Shown piece after piece: positions 10,640 to 22,801 of a stretch of DNA of 64,000 nucleotides. Position numbers and translations under genes: made by a program. Under the pieces are notes generated by a model that was not told the origin of the DNA, ran no database searches, and saw only the letters and a program-made list of their open reading frames with translations. Source of the stretch: Cladophialophora immunda (Eukaryota > Ascomycota > Eurotiomycetes > Chaetothyriales > Herpotrichiellaceae); the NCBI RefSeq assembly GCF_000835495.1, contig NW_015622541.1, positions 6,262,001 to 6,326,000 on the forward strand, given 5' to 3'. How positions within the stretch are numbered: the first letter of the stretch is position 1; every line of letters begins with the position of its first letter.

Positions 10640-13600
10640 CAAGGGAGCCTGAGCCCACGCCCAAGCGACAGCCTTGGTGGAGATTGTTAGGCGCATCGGT
10701 TTGTTGGTGGGCACTGGGCACAGGACACAGGACACAGGACACACCGGCCAGGGAGCTCCCAGGGCGCCAAGGGCTCGCAGGGCCACAGGAGCAGCCCAGG
10801 GCGCACAGCTCGGGCACCGCTCAGGCCCTCCAGATTTGCGAAGAGAATTGCAGGCCCTGTTGGCCCCCAGCCCGACCATGGTCCACGGGCCCAGTGCAGC
10901 AGGTGCCAGTAGTGGGCTGTTGCTAAAATTGAGTCCGTAGCGCATCGTGCTAGTGGATCCCGTGGCCTGCTGGCCTGCGCCGCAATCTTGATCCCTGGGC
11001 CTCTTGGCCTCCCCCCCCTGGTCAAATGGCCCTGGATCTGCCCCTGTTTGGGCCTCCTCTCCACGGACTTTGTCGTCCGACACACCGAGCTAGCGGCGCC
11101 TTGTTGTGGCTCGCGGCCTGTCGCTTGCCTGTTCCTGGCATGGTGGTGGACTCAGCCAGCCAATCCGCGGGCCCCTTAATCTATTGCCCGAAGAGGCCGA
11201 AGTTGTATTGGTCGTCCGCGACATCGAGAAAACGTCATATATTTCAAGACGACTTTCAAAAGACCGCGTCAGTTGGTCCAGGATGAGGAGGAAACCCGTG
11301 GACTGTGACTGTTCACCATGCTTGTCTCTACCTCGAGGCAACTGAGTGCTTCTTGTCTCCTCCACCGTGAATCCAGGGGATACGGGGCAGAGAGCACACA
11401 TGGCTGCGGCTCAACAACAAAGATGGAGGCAAAACGGCTTCAGCAGGACCCAGACTCGCCAACTAATCTCTTCTTTTCGCTTGTAATCTCTCAGCGGCAC
11501 CTTGGCGCTCCTGTCACTCACCACACACCCACCATTTCCTGCTCCTTTGGGACTGGGAGGCGCTATTGCGGTCGTGTTTGAGGAGCCATTTCCACCTCTT
11601 TGGGGTGAAAACAACCCATAGCTGAAGCTTCGAGAACGATGAACCACCACGCCATTTCCCCTTCTCCTCGTTCGGGTTTGCTTGTCCCATATGGCCCATT
11701 CTCTCTCTGGCTTGTGCTCGCTAAATATTGGTATAATTGGTCTCGGATCCTACGCACTAAAGTCTCCTTCGACCAGCAAACGGCCTCGTAGTTCAACCCA
11801 CCTAACGTGCCAGTTGCGAATCCACTAGCCCTACGACTACAGTACCGAGTCCTCGTTCATTGTTATCGCCCGTTATCAGTTTATCGGAGCCATTGCTTTA
11901 CACGGCAGATGGTGTCGAGTCCTCGACCGATGGAAAATCCTCCTTCTCTCCACTTGGGCCAAACAACCGACCAGGGCTTCGTCAGTCCAATGCAGAGATT
12001 CGTCAGCAGATGTTGGTGACTTCGCTTGAAATGGGTTTGGTCTACGAGGTTTATTCTCCATTGGGCTGATCTGTGTCTTTGTGTGCCTCGTGTTCATGCG
12101 TCATGTCCTTTCCTACCTGAGGTAGAGCAATATTTGGACAGTCTGTGTTGAAGGCCAGCTGCTCGGCTCGAGGGTTCAGGCTTCGGTCGTATCCGATCTT
12201 GAAAACACCGTTACGTCGCCGAAAACTTGCCTCGACCTTCTGAACATAAACCAAAAGTAGCGTATCCCTTCTGCGGGCCGAGTCCTCGTGCACGGGGGCA
12301 CGAGGCCCACGAATGTCTTGGTGGCTTTCGAGGGTGACACCACCTGGCGAGAGGAAAAAAAAAAACGTGGGAGCCCCTTTAAGCAGCCGGGTGGGCGGAG
12401 ACATCAACCTCGGTGGATGTTTAAGGCTGGAACAGGAGTGTGAGGCTAACGAAGACCCTTGGGTAGATTTCCTTATATTAGCAGCTCCCCGCAATGCTCT
12501 CTGACAACTACTCCCAGATGACGGGCCCGGTGAACTTGACACAGAGATGGAACGACCAGCCGAGCCGTTGTCGGCACGACGGTGTTGGCGCGATCAACCA
12601 CCACAACGGCGTCTGAAGGCATCGACCGTTGGCAAGGACAAGGTATCACCGTGTGCTTGGTGAAAGGATTGCTGCTTAGAAGCGCAGGTAGCTGAATCAG
12701 TCTAGTCCGTTGATTGCCTATAAAAAGACATCGGCCAGGCTCAAAAAGGATGGCGGAGCATGTCGGGATCGGGGAACACACCTTTTAAATAATGATGCGC
12801 TCTTGATGTCTTCTGCGCCAATCCTTGGGCTGCTGTCGGAGTCTGGTGAGCCGCATGAACCGTTGATGTGACAGGCTGGCCTGATAGGCGAGCTCCCTCG
12901 TTGATGCCTAAGGCCGCTGGAATCCCCGGACGGATGAGCCAGCTCAGCAAGCTAGGACATGCATATAAGCCCTGGCGTGCCACTGGTGATTCATAGGGCT
13001 GTACACTCCGTCCTTGAACTGTGCAAACCCCTCAAGAATCTTCAGCTAGCTCACTTCATTTGTCATTGCTTGCAGGGGCGGCAGATCGTGTATGCTTGAA
13101 TCTGCAAGTCATATGCATTCAACCTCTCACTTTCGAGCTTGGCATTCCGAGGCCTAGCAATGCATGTCCGTTGCCAGATCAGGATTCACATGACCAGCTT
13201 TGGCTTCTGCCTTGCTCATGTCTTAGGTATGTAGAGGAGAATGGGGATCGAGACCCTTTGAACTAAACTTGTCCTGAACACTGGTACGCTCTTGACAATG
13301 GCACGAGAGGCCTGGGTCGAGATTTACACATGTCCCAATCAGTCGCAATGGACAGGTCTACCAGTGGCCATGGGTGCTGGCAAGCTATCTGGTGCCGTTT
13401 TGCCGTTATCAGAGGGGTCACTCAGCTTCGGCAGACCGTGCAGCACTTTGCTGTCTCGGGTAGGTAGGGTACTTCATGTGACCTCGTTTCGATATCCCAT
13501 CTCGTTCACAGGTATGAGTGTTGTCAAGGCAGGTTAGGGGCGCTGCAAGTTCGCATTGGGGATCAACAATGTGCTGCATCTGCATGTGAAGAGTTCCGGT

Positions 13601-14644
13601 GGATTCTTTGTAAACCATTATTCCCCCCAGCCTTCCATCAAAGTTTGAGTTTAATGCGGATTTTGAAAACCTCGATGCAGGGGAGTAAAACAATCGAAAT
13701 CGATAATAGCTTTGAAGGAATGCAGACAATGCGCTGTTGTCAAAGCTCTGCATTGTTCCAGATTCCTCAAACTTGAGTATCCATAGTGGCTGAACTCCAC
13801 AGTCCATGAAGGAAGCAGTTCGACGACCACATGGCAATTCGCTAATCTCTCAGGCTTGGAAGTATTCGAAGTGGCTTTGGCAGGCGCAGGATCACATTCC
13901 AAGCTGTTCTCCCAGGGCTGGATGCTTTGAGAAGCCATATCGACAGTGTTGGAGGGGATTGCCGGTAAGGTCTTCCCACGGTTCCGCCGACAACCCCCCG
14001 CAATCCACCAGCATGTCTTATCGAAGCTCCCAGCCACCTGATATTTGAGTCTCCGCTCAGACACAGAAGCTTCGTCATGCTTGAGTTTTCCAGCCATTTG
14101 TTTTCTCAGTTTGCAACAAGCGCAAAGCCTAGCATCAGAGAGTCTGCATTAGGCTCCTGCTATTGAAGCAAAAAGCTGTCTGCTCGCATGACCTCGATTT
14201 GAGACAAGGAGTTCCCGAATACCCCGTAAGCGCTCCGCATTGTGACATGGATCAACTCCATTTCGAGCTCTCTTTGCGTCTCGCAAGCTCATGCCAGCCA
14301 TGGGCCGCTAAAGAGGCAAGAAATCTGTCCACTTCTCGGCAACATGGGTGGGCTTGAAGGAGTTTCTTCTGCAGTGTTCCTCCTGCAAGCCCCAGATGTA
14401 CTCGTCATCTGCTTGCTGTCGATGCGCGGCGACGCCAGCGTGAGATCAACCTTGCCCATGTCAATGATTCCCATTTTGTCACCGACAGACATGTGGAAGA
14501 ACCCCACAGATGGTTCATGAACCTGGCAGCCCATCCAGAATAGCGGAGGAAGTCATCCTGCACGCACCATTGCGATTCACCGTCGAGATGAGAAAGGCCG
14601 GCGTGCGTACCACCAGCATGACTCCCTGTGGGCGTAGGGCGGCC

Positions 14645-15238
14645 TTAGTGTGGCCGTAGAATATTCCCGTGTCCATCTGTATCCCTGTTTGCTCTCCAAA
14701 CGCCCTCTTCGACTTCCCCAGTGTCCGCGAACCACTCCCTCTTCCAGATCTCTGCTCGAGCCTTGACTCTCTCCAGGATCTCTTCGGCGCCTTTCCAGCC
14801 ACTTGCACGATGCCCGCTGCTCACGCTAACGGCAATGCTCTCCTCTTCTACCTTGACTTCGCCCAGTCGGTGGACGATTACCACCTTCTCTAGCCCATGC
14901 TTCTTCTGCACGTCCTCAGCAATAGCGTGGAGAGACTTGAGGGCGAGCGAAGGGTAGGCAGAATATGAAAGCCGGGAGACAGGGCGATGGTCGAAGTTGT
15001 TGCGGGTGGTGCCTAGAAACAGAACGTTGGCGCCGGCTGTGGGGGAGCGGGTGAATCGCAAGTACGCTGGGATATCGAGAGGGCCGTAGACAAGGGAGAT
15101 GTAGATGGTTTCAGAGGACAGGGTTTGAGGAAAGTTGGAAGGGTCGAGGACAGAGGTTGTTGCAGTCATGGGAGGTGATGTTGCCTTCGAGGACGCATCA
15201 GCCCCGTTGGTCAGGAGCGCTGAGGTGTCTGTGGGCAT
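14645..15238 (-). CDS. cnxH: Molybdopterin synthase catalytic (large) subunit
   Basis: This is a MoaE/MOCS2B-family protein. It is the large subunit that, with the thiocarboxylated small subunit, inserts two sulfurs into precursor Z (cPMP) to make molybdopterin, the cofactor of nitrate reductase, xanthine dehydrogenase and sulfite oxidase. Seen in order: a Ser/Thr-rich N-terminus; the family core with GTTRNNFDHRPVSRLSYSAY; the helix with EDVQKKHGLEKVVIVHRLGEV; then SSGHRASGWKGAEEILERVK and AEIWKREWF. Those Arg/Lys-rich stretches form the substrate pocket in this family. With the ATG at 15238 (MPTDTS) the product is 197 residues. An in-frame ATG at 15316 would add 26 residues. One exon is visible and no frameshift. 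Cytosolic. Confidence 0.9.
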   Translation of the reverse strand: MPTDTSALLTNGADASSKATSPPMTATTSVLDPSNFPQTLSSETIYISLVYGPLDIPAYLRFTRSPTAGANVLFLGTTRNNFDHRPVSRLSYSAYPSLALKSLHAIAEDVQKKHGLEKVVIVHRLGEVKVEEESIAVSVSSGHRASGWKGAEEILERVKARAEIWKREWFADTGEVEEGVWRANRDTDGHGNILRPH

Positions 15239-16342
15239 GGCTCTCGTCCGTGATCGAAAGAGGTCGTGGTAAAAGCGGACAGCAACTGCTCTCTCGCAAC
15301 AGGCATCAATCTTCAATGATAGCTGGTCTTCACAGAGCCACTGTCGTCGAAATCATGGCGACGTGTTGTGTTGACTTTTCAAACATCCAGAGTCACATAC
15401 GGCGAAAGGTTCTGGCTGATAACCGGCACGATAGGAGCGGCGTCTGGATTGGCGTTGAAGTTGTTCCTGAATGCGCTGATACGTCATACTTGGTCAAATG
15501 TTTCCATCGTCTCCCTCACCACATTCGAATCACCACATAGTCTTTCTTGAGCGCACTCCCTTATACATTTCGCACGTCTGTGCCGAGTGCTCAGTATATA
15601 ACCAGAATCAGCAGAATGATATGCACACAAGGACAGTTCCATCAACGCCTCCCTGCCTCTCCCGTTCCGTTTCTTGCCAGCGAATGGCTGACGTTAGACC
15701 GCCCAACCACGCTCGCCCGTCAATGTGAGGCGACTGGGCGACGTCTTTTCATTCGCTACCGAAGAATGCAACATCGCCTCCCGCCAAAACTCTCCGCACA
15801 CAAGGGCCAGAAAAATCCAATGCCAAAAATCCCGAATCTTGCAAAAAACAACGGCATCAGCCCTCTTCAATGGAGCCACGTCTATGTCTCACCGCCTGCC
15901 ATTTAGTCCCTTCCTTTCCACTCATACGGATGAAATTGAGGTGTTTGTGTGTCTAAAACCCCGCCTGCATATGGATTGACCTGATTAAGAAATCATACTT
16001 GCCTAATGAAGAACTTCATGAACCAGGAACAAGAATGAAGTGGCTGGTAAGCCATGGGATTGGACGCTGGGTATATGCAAGATGAGAGACGGCGTGATCT
16101 TGACTCTGTGCCCCCGTCAGGGTCAGGTAGTGTACACGGGACCAACATACAGTTCACCTGTAGAATCTTGCTCAATTGATTTTGTTCGATTGCTCTTTCA
16201 TTGTTGTGATACATCTCTTTTCTTCCCCTCGTGAGTATTGAGGTACAGTATTTCAGAAGTGGAGTTTTGTTTACACCATTACCTTCTCCCGTCGCCATGC
16301 TGTACATAAAGCAACATTTGAATGCAGCCAACTCTCTCTTCA
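15239..16342. other. Intergenic
   Basis: This is the upstream flank of cnxH and the 3' flank of SCO1. No gene, RNA or repeat recognised. Confidence 0.5.
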
Positions 16343-17398
16343 TTACTTGCCACTAGGCTCCACCTCTTTTTTGTGAAGGTATGGTAGCGGCGTCGTATCA
16401 ATCGGCTTCCTCTCCCTCTTCCAATCCTTGATGTGCTGGAGTACAATGGCCGCCGCACTCTCTGGCGTATCTTGCCTCCCAATACATTCGACAAAGTCAC
16501 CTTCAGGATCCATCACGTAAAAGTATATGCTGTGGTCCACCAAGTAATCTTCTTCGCCTGGCGTCAACTCGGGGGGCGTCGAGAAGTATACCCGATACTG
16601 TTTGCACACGTCTTTTGTCTGTTGCCAAGTGCCAACCAATCCAAGGATGGCGGGATGGAATTCGGCCAAGTATGCTTTGAGGACATCGGGAGTATCGCGG
16701 TTGGGATCGCAGGAGATGAAAACCGGCCGTACCGTGTTGGGGGCTCTCTCTTGGATGATGTCGAGGGCCTCGCCCATCTTGTCGAGCTCGTCGGGGCAGA
16801 TGTCAGGACAATGGCTGAAGCCGAAATAGATCTACCAGCAAAGCGTAGGCGTCAGTTTGTGGGGGGAACAGCTCCTCTCAACCTAGGGCCGGACATACGA
16901 GTGAATATTTGCCCAACAAATCCTGGTCCGTGAAATCATTGCCGTCGACATCCTTCAATGCGAACGGCCCGCCAACCTTCGGTTTCCCGTACCCTTTGCT
17001 CATCTCCACGACCCTCTTGCGCTCCAACCGCTTCTTCTCAAATTGGAAATAAAATATCATGCCTGCGCCGACGCCGACGAAGAGCGCCGCTGATCTGAAT
17101 GAGAATGGCTGCGCATGCAAAACGTCAGAGGAAGGCACGTACCCCGGATAAAGATACGTACGCCTGTGCGATGGTACAGTCTGTCTCCCGCTCTGAGTCT
17201 CGGGCTGGATGACGAGAACGGCCGCGTCTGTAGACATTGGGATGACAGGGCATGTCGTCGTGGCTGCGGCGACGGAGCGCAAGATGGTTTGGTTCGGGGT
17301 TGCGTCGTCCGCCAGTGAATCGATCTGCAGCTACTGGATGCCGGCGAAGCAACCAGCCGCTGCACGGCTCGTTGGAAGGGAGGCATACGTCCAGGCAT
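16343..17398 (-). CDS. SCO1-type copper chaperone of cytochrome c oxidase
   Basis: CDS complement(join(16343..16831,16899..17108,17162..17398)), 311 residues. SCO1 delivers copper to the CuA site of cytochrome oxidase subunit 2 from the inner mitochondrial membrane, facing the intermembrane space. Exon 1 is a basic, Ser-rich mitochondrial presequence. Exon 2 starts with TGPFSF and one membrane segment (ALFVGVGAGMIFYF), then the KPKVGGPF core. Exon 3 carries IYFGFSHCPDICPDEL with the copper-binding CxxxC pair, and the third ligand His in DYLVDHS near the C-terminal third. All introns are phase 0 with GTACGT/GTATGT donors. Start chosen at 17398 (MPGRMPPF); the second Met at 17386 is an alternative. 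All key residues are present. Confidence 0.94.
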
Positions 17399-18290
17399 TT
17401 GATTTACAGCTTGATAGCAAGATGCACGGACTGTATTGTTGATGGGTGGAATGACTGAGCAACTTTCCGTAGCGGCATGAGGCTCAGCGCGGAACCCGAA
17501 ACGGTGGACTGAGAGAGTCGGAAGCGTACTCCGCAGACGCAGCCTTCTCCCTTTATTGAGCACGGCAGCTTTCGAGCTCTTCCATTTCGAATGACTGCTA
17601 CAAGCTCAGGGCGACAGAGTGATATAGTCGTGATATATTACAAACCCGAGCATCAGTTCAAGCTTCAAAGTCAACATCGGGCGTGTCGCCATGAGATAAG
17701 TCCAGGACAAAACGACCTTTCTTCTCACTTTCTCCCGCTTCCTACCTCTGCATCCCACTCGGGCCCAATCACCTTCAATCGCACGAGAATCCGGCTTTAT
17801 TCTCAGGTCTTGACACTGGGGGGCAGTTATTCTCCCTCACTGCCTGGACTAGTTCGACGCTCAATCTCAGCCTGTCACTTCAGAGCAATCGCTTGAGAGT
17901 TCCTTGCAAGGGTTGATCTGGCATTCTTTCATCCCACTTCGTTCTGCTCCTGTTGCTGATTGTTTAGTGATTGTACTCATTCCTGCAACATTATTTTGTG
18001 CCTGGGAGCAAGAGGCTATGATGTTAGAGCCACTTCTGGGGCTCACAATCCTGTCCCAAGACGTTGGCGCTTTTCTTTCCTCTACCATGAGGGAGCAAGG
18101 TCCGAATTTTAACGTCAATCATGGTCGCATTTCAGATCGAAAGGATCTAGCTTACTCCTCAATCTTATTCGGTTCACAGACACAACGAATGATGGATGCA
18201 GACTCATTAGACCCATATCCTAGCATACACGGACTTCCCTCCACGAGCAATTTCATCACGATCCGCCCTCAGTACCAGCATGCCATGAGT
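17399..18290. other. Intergenic
   Basis: Lies between the divergent SCO1 start and the amidohydrolase stop. A plus-strand frame here that continues over the amidohydrolase's last exon is its antisense shadow. Nothing else is supported. Confidence 0.5.
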
Positions 18291-20218
18291 CTAGCTCTGT
18301 ACGGTTGGTTTTCCTTCTCGGACCACGACATCTGGCACGAGGGGATGCTTGTTTTCATCTTGTCCCGCCACAGGTGGCGGCACATACTCCTTTCTCCCGG
18401 CCTTGTGGACACGACCATTGATCATAATGACGTTCAACTTGCTGTGATCCTGGAGGATGTCAATGTTGTCAATCGGGTTGCCGTCAACGAGGATGCAGTC
18501 TGCATAATTGCCTTCCTTGATCTGACCCATCTCATCGGCTCGCAGCATGACTTTGGCGACGCCGTATGTGGCAGCGATAATGGACTCGTGGGCCGTGAAG
18601 CCCATCAAGTTCTTGAAGTGGGCCAAATCACGAGCATAGGTTCCATGAGGAGTCCATGCGAATCCATAGTCACTAATGAGTAACAGCTTAGCCGTCGTCC
18701 GAATGGATGATAGATTGAAGCAATCACAGGAGCATACTTACCCGCCAGGAAGAACTACAATGCCTCTCCGATGCATCTCACGAAGACCTCGCAGAGCGAT
18801 CTCAAGTTCCTGATGGTTGACTCCGAGTCAGCATACTTGACTCATGGCTGCCAGCAATCTGGGGAAAACGATCTCTCTGCTATCGCGGACTTGCCTTTTT
18901 ATACCCAACTTGCTCTGCCTTCTCGTGGGAATAACCGAAAGCTGCAGCGTCGTTCAAGGTTGCAACGAGCCAGTTGATAGCTGGAGCCACCACATGCTTG
19001 GTCCTCGCAGCTTCCAACATGTCCATGCCTTCCTCATCGATATACGACCCATGATAAATGACGTCCACTCCATGCTAGAACGCTGTTGTGAGCCAACGTC
19101 TCGACCGTCTCGAATGGGGGCAGGATGGGAAAGTGTAACTTACTTTGACGCACATCTTCACAGAATCTCTGGCTCTTGCGTGTGCACAGATGGATTTACC
19201 TGCCTTGTGTGCTTCATCCACGCAGACAGCCGTCTCTTCGTCTGTGAAATAGCAGTCTTGAGCTGATCGAACCTCACAGATCTATATTTCAGGTCAGCGA
19301 CAGCGAGCACAGAGTGGCTCGAACCTTGGGAACTTACCTCTTCTCCAGACATAACTAATTTGATGTTGTCAACCCCGATGCCAACGTGATGCCGAATGAC
19401 TTCTCTCATCTCCTCAGGGGTGTCTGCAAATGCAGTGATTGCTGCTTCCAAGTCACCATCCCGCTTGGCCATTTCCTTTCCGTTGGCGAGGGACCGTGGT
19501 CCTGGAATGTCACCTGCATAGATAGCGTCCCGAATAGCGACGTCGAGACGCTCCTTGGCAGATGCAGCACCATAGCACCTAGTCAAAAGAAGGTCAGTGA
19601 TTCCCTCGACATTTGCAGAAAGATATAGGTCAGAAGTCTCACATGGTGTAGCCGGAATCCAGGTAGCATTTCGCACTTCGGGCGGTCAAAAGCGTGTGCT
19701 CTTCAACATTCAAACCGCCCAGGGAAGCGAGATCGCCACCGTTCCAGGAGAAGTGGGTGTGCGAGTCACCCAGACCCGGCATCAAGGTCCTTCCCTTTCC
19801 CTGAAACACTCGAGTATCGGGATCTTGCAGCAACTGATCCTTGTTGGCGACATTGCCGACTGCCTTGATCCGTTCCCCTGGTGTGGGAAGTCAGCGACAC
19901 GAACACAGGGCGGAATAGAACAAGGCCAGGCCCCATTCCATTGGAGTCTCTCGCCAGCGACGGATCTCCTTTCTCACCTTGTATAAACACGTCGCCACGG
20001 TAGGGTGGCTTCCCTGTGCATTCCAAGATGTTGACGTCCAGGAAAAGGACCTTGGAGTTCGGGTCTGTGCCCAGGATCTCGTACTTGGGAGGCTTGACAC
20101 TCTCGTTGAATTTGATGGCATCGATATACGCGACATTGCGCGGGGGACCTTCGTAAGGCTCGGGTTGGTAGGCCGGGGACGTCCACGGAACGTCTTCCTC
20201 GATCCTTGCAGGAGCCAT
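18291..20218 (-). CDS. Binuclear-metal amidohydrolase, seven exons
   Basis: CDS complement(join(18291..18672,18742..18809,18895..19074,19144..19281,19338..19578,19643..19877,19978..20218)), 494 residues. It belongs to the amidohydrolase superfamily, imidazolonepropionase-like/prolidase-like branch, which hydrolyses C-N (amide, peptide or ring) bonds with two zinc ions. The metal set is complete: H120 and H122 in DSHTHFSW, a carboxylatable K232 in DNIKLVMSG, H273 in CAHAR, H293 in IYHGS and D369 in PGGDYG. The lysine-to-histidine spacing resembles that of ochratoxinase-type enzymes as I recall it. The substrate cannot be read from sequence. There is no signal peptide, so a cytosolic enzyme is likely. 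Intron 5 uses a GC donor (18894). Neighbours are an acid transporter and a hydrolase fusion, suggesting a degradative role. Confidence 0.9.
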
Positions 20219-20923
20219 ATCGGCAGTTTAAAGGCGGTGATTGAACAGGTATTTGAAGAAGTTACCTGGCGTCCAGTCTCTTTACGGTGAGCTCACAGAT
20301 GAATCTCCCAGGGGGCCTTTTGAGATGTTGGCATTGATCGAGAAATAGTCGGACGAAAGGGGAGAGGAACCTATCTGGCCACCTCGCACCTGCATGGTGG
20401 CATCTCGCCGGGTCTTAGTATTCGCAGGTATCGAGGGTCTTTTGCGCCAACGGGAAACGCAGACTTGACTCCCGTCTCAACAGGTAATGCCGCGACGGTT
20501 GTCAGACTCACAACCCGTACGTGCCGGATCCTTCTTCATGCACCCCGCAAGTTAGTCCCCGCGTTATCCAGCCATAGGCATCCACGTAAAGTGAACAGCT
20601 CAGTGTTGCAGAAAGAGGGGTTACAATCCCGCAGGCGTGATTCGACATGCTCAGCCGGGGGCCCTTGCTCGTACAAGGTCCCTATCGCACCATCCTACCA
20701 CAAAGGATCATCCGTGGCGACGAGGATGACTCGGGAATGGACGGGGATTGACGGCCTCTCTCCGAGACGGGGGTACTTGAAGGTACCTAGGAACTCGATC
20801 TCACGCCCGTCGCTCAATAGGGAACGAACGCATTGGCACATGCTACCGTGAGGGGTAAAACGGTCGCAATCCGATATCGAGTATCTTGTTCCGTTGTTTG
20901 GTGTCTTTTTCAGACGAGCAGCC
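20219..20923. other. Divergent intergenic region between amidohydrolase and cytochrome b5 gene
   Basis: The two flanking genes are transcribed away from each other, so this 0.7 kb probably holds both promoters. No specific operator was identified. Confidence 0.45.
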
Positions 20924-21478
20924 ATGGTGTGGATACAAGCGTCGCGAAGGGGTCGATTTGGACCGACGAGCCCTCTCAAGCAAGACGCCGGCGAGGCTGC
21001 CCATGTGGAAGACGTGGCCCTGAAGGCCGAGAACGATAGAACAACCCCGGCCTCGACGAGCACGGAATCCGACAGACAATTCCCCTTCGCCCCGGAGTCA
21101 CTATCGGACGACGCACTCCCTTTCATCCCCAAGGAACTGGTGCTCGAACGCGGCCAACGCGTGAAATCACAAGATCAAAGGGCCGCGGACGACGGAAAGC
21201 CGGCGGGGATGCGCGACGACCACGAACACTGGATCGTCATTGACAACGTCGTCTTCGACTGCAGCGACTTCATCTCCGAGCATCCCGGCGGCCAGCAGGT
21301 CATCCTCAGCTTCGTGGGCGAGGACTGTTCGTGGCAGTTTTGGCGGTTGCACGGCAAGAACATCATGGAGCAATATGGCCGCGCCCTCCGGATCGGGAGG
21401 ACCGAGGGCATCAAGAACCGATTTGTCGAACCCGTCAGATACGTCGGCTTGTCGAAACTCGGGGACGACGGGTGGTAA
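20924..21478 (+). CDS. Cytochrome b5-like heme-binding domain protein
   Basis: A single-exon product of 184 residues. Residues 100-170 form a cytochrome b5 fold. W103-D107 (WIVIDNVVFD) is the entry strand, and F116-ISEHPGGQQVI holds the first heme ligand H120. H143 in WRLHGKN is the likely second ligand, followed by a basic helix. The first 95 residues are polar and low in complexity, longer than in a free cytochrome b5. There is no C-terminal membrane anchor, so it is not the ER-tail-anchored form. The ATG at 20924 has a good GCCATGG context; an in-frame upstream start at 20894 is less likely. It may serve as an electron carrier or damage-response (Dap1-unlike) heme protein; the partner is unknown. 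It lies head-to-head with the amidohydrolase gene. Confidence 0.85.
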   Translation: MVWIQASRRGRFGPTSPLKQDAGEAAHVEDVALKAENDRTTPASTSTESDRQFPFAPESLSDDALPFIPKELVLERGQRVKSQDQRAADDGKPAGMRDDHEHWIVIDNVVFDCSDFISEHPGGQQVILSFVGEDCSWQFWRLHGKNIMEQYGRALRIGRTEGIKNRFVEPVRYVGLSKLGDDGW

Positions 21479-21738
21479 CAAGAGGAGTTTGGGGCGACGC
21501 GAAGAATGATTCAATATATCCAGGGAATAGAGAGCGAGACTGGGCCCATTTACATGTACATACGTATATATTTTCTGTTTGGTGTCCAGGGTACCTCTAA
21601 ACTCCTAATATCTTTCTGCACAAAGCCTAGGATCTGTTTCTTCGGAGCGCTGTTCTTGCAAGCATATCATCCGGTACGGTAGTTAGACCTACCCTCCCTC
21701 CCTCCGTTCCCACGAGCAACATTTCCAGGCCTCCCGTC

Positions 21739-22801
21739 TCATTTCTTCTCCTTGTACATGGGGAAAGTCGGGATGTTGAAAGGTGTAACCCCTCCAGCGT
21801 AGAGGCCGGCAACCCCAGCCCAGTCTGCGTCGGAGGAGGACCAGTCAGCACAAACCGCATATATGGCAGGATCAAATGGTGTCAAGAAACTCACAGGTCA
21901 TGAATGCCACAACAAAGCCGACCGAGTTCCCGGCGATGAGCAGCGAGGAGCGGTTGAACATGTAGCCGCAGGCCAGCAGCAGCAGGTCGAGGTCCAGGAA
22001 GGCGAGGTCGAGAAACAGAACCCATGACGCACGGCAAGCGGCACCGCTGGATTGGATGACAGTGAAGGTCAGCATGCGCGAAAAGAACGGGTGTTACAAG
22101 GGGGGTCCAAAGAGGCCGATTTAAGGGGGTTCTTTTCGATACGGGGACGTGCTTTTCCCAATGTGTGTGAGAGAGAGACTTACGTGTATATCACGGTGAG
22201 GATGAACCACGCCCACAGAAACATCGCGACCGCCTGGTTGAACTCCGGGCTGACCTGGCCTGTTGTCTTGTCCGTGTACGCGGCAATGATGCCGCTGCCG
22301 GGGAGATAGATCATCGCGTAGGACAAGTTGAAGGCGCCATAGGATGAGAAGACGGTCGCTCCGAACTAATAAGCCAACCCCGTTAGCTGCCAACGCAAAA
22401 GACATACCGCCGTGGTAGATTCCTTACCGTGTTCCCTGAGATGAACTCCATTATGCCCGATATATACTGGCATACCCCCCCGAAGAAGATGATCATGCCG
22501 ACCAGGACATTGGGAGTGTAGATGTTTCGAACATGGACGCCGTAGGCAGATATCAGGAATATCCCTGCACCATCCAAGTCAGCGACAGTGACACCTCATA
22601 TGGTCCGGGCAGCATACCCGTAGCGAAAGAGAGCAGTCCCAAGGGCGCCGGGTTGGCAAACGACCGGTGCACCACGGGGAGAGATGGTTGAGTGCGGTCG
22701 TCTTCATGGCCGCCCTTGGTGCGCACTCGCTCTATGCGCGACTCCTCGTCGTGAGCGGCAACAGACTTTTCGAGCTGGTCTGCCGAGTCGTATGAAGCCA
22801 T
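21739..22801 (-). CDS. GPR1/FUN34/YaaH-family acetate/short-chain acid transporter
   Basis: CDS complement(join(21739..21824,21895..22046,22184..22365,22428..22564,22618..22801)), 246 residues. It is an AceTr-family plasma-membrane protein of six membrane segments that moves acetate or related monocarboxylates (Ady2/AcpA group). The signature NPAPLGLLSFAT opens segment 1. Later segments contain NVLVGMIIFFGGVCQYISGIMEF, FSSYGAFNLSYAMIYLPG and AVAMFLWAWFIL, all typical of the family. The cytosolic N-terminus of about 65 residues is acidic. The fourth intron boundary (22047) is the least certain: the segment after it is unusually rich in Leu/Asp. It sits between the cytochrome b5 gene and the hydrolase fusion, which could generate a small acid for it. 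Confidence 0.88.

Larger units (their letters stand above)
8825..14644. other. Long gene-poor interval
   Basis: The first 570 bases are the pyrimidine-rich (minus strand) leader/promoter of the MFS gene. Beyond about 9.4 kb no domain-bearing or well-spliced gene could be assembled on either strand. Contents include ATG/CAT trinucleotide repeats (about 9847-9870 and 10084-10105), a 21-base G run (10619-10639) and an ACACAGG repeat (about 10720-10742). I saw no transposase or reverse-transcriptase motifs. Confidence 0.5.

Noticed and set aside
10418..11085. Overlapping 221- and 132-residue minus-strand frames
   Set aside because: Pro/Ser/Cys-rich, crossing the homopolymer tract; no domain and no splice logic.
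13651..14097. 148-residue minus-strand frame
   Set aside because: Mixed composition, no domain, no consistent neighbours; likely chance.
17904..18683. 259-residue plus-strand frame
   Set aside because: Its 3' half is the antisense of the last amidohydrolase exon; the 5' half has no protein-like features.
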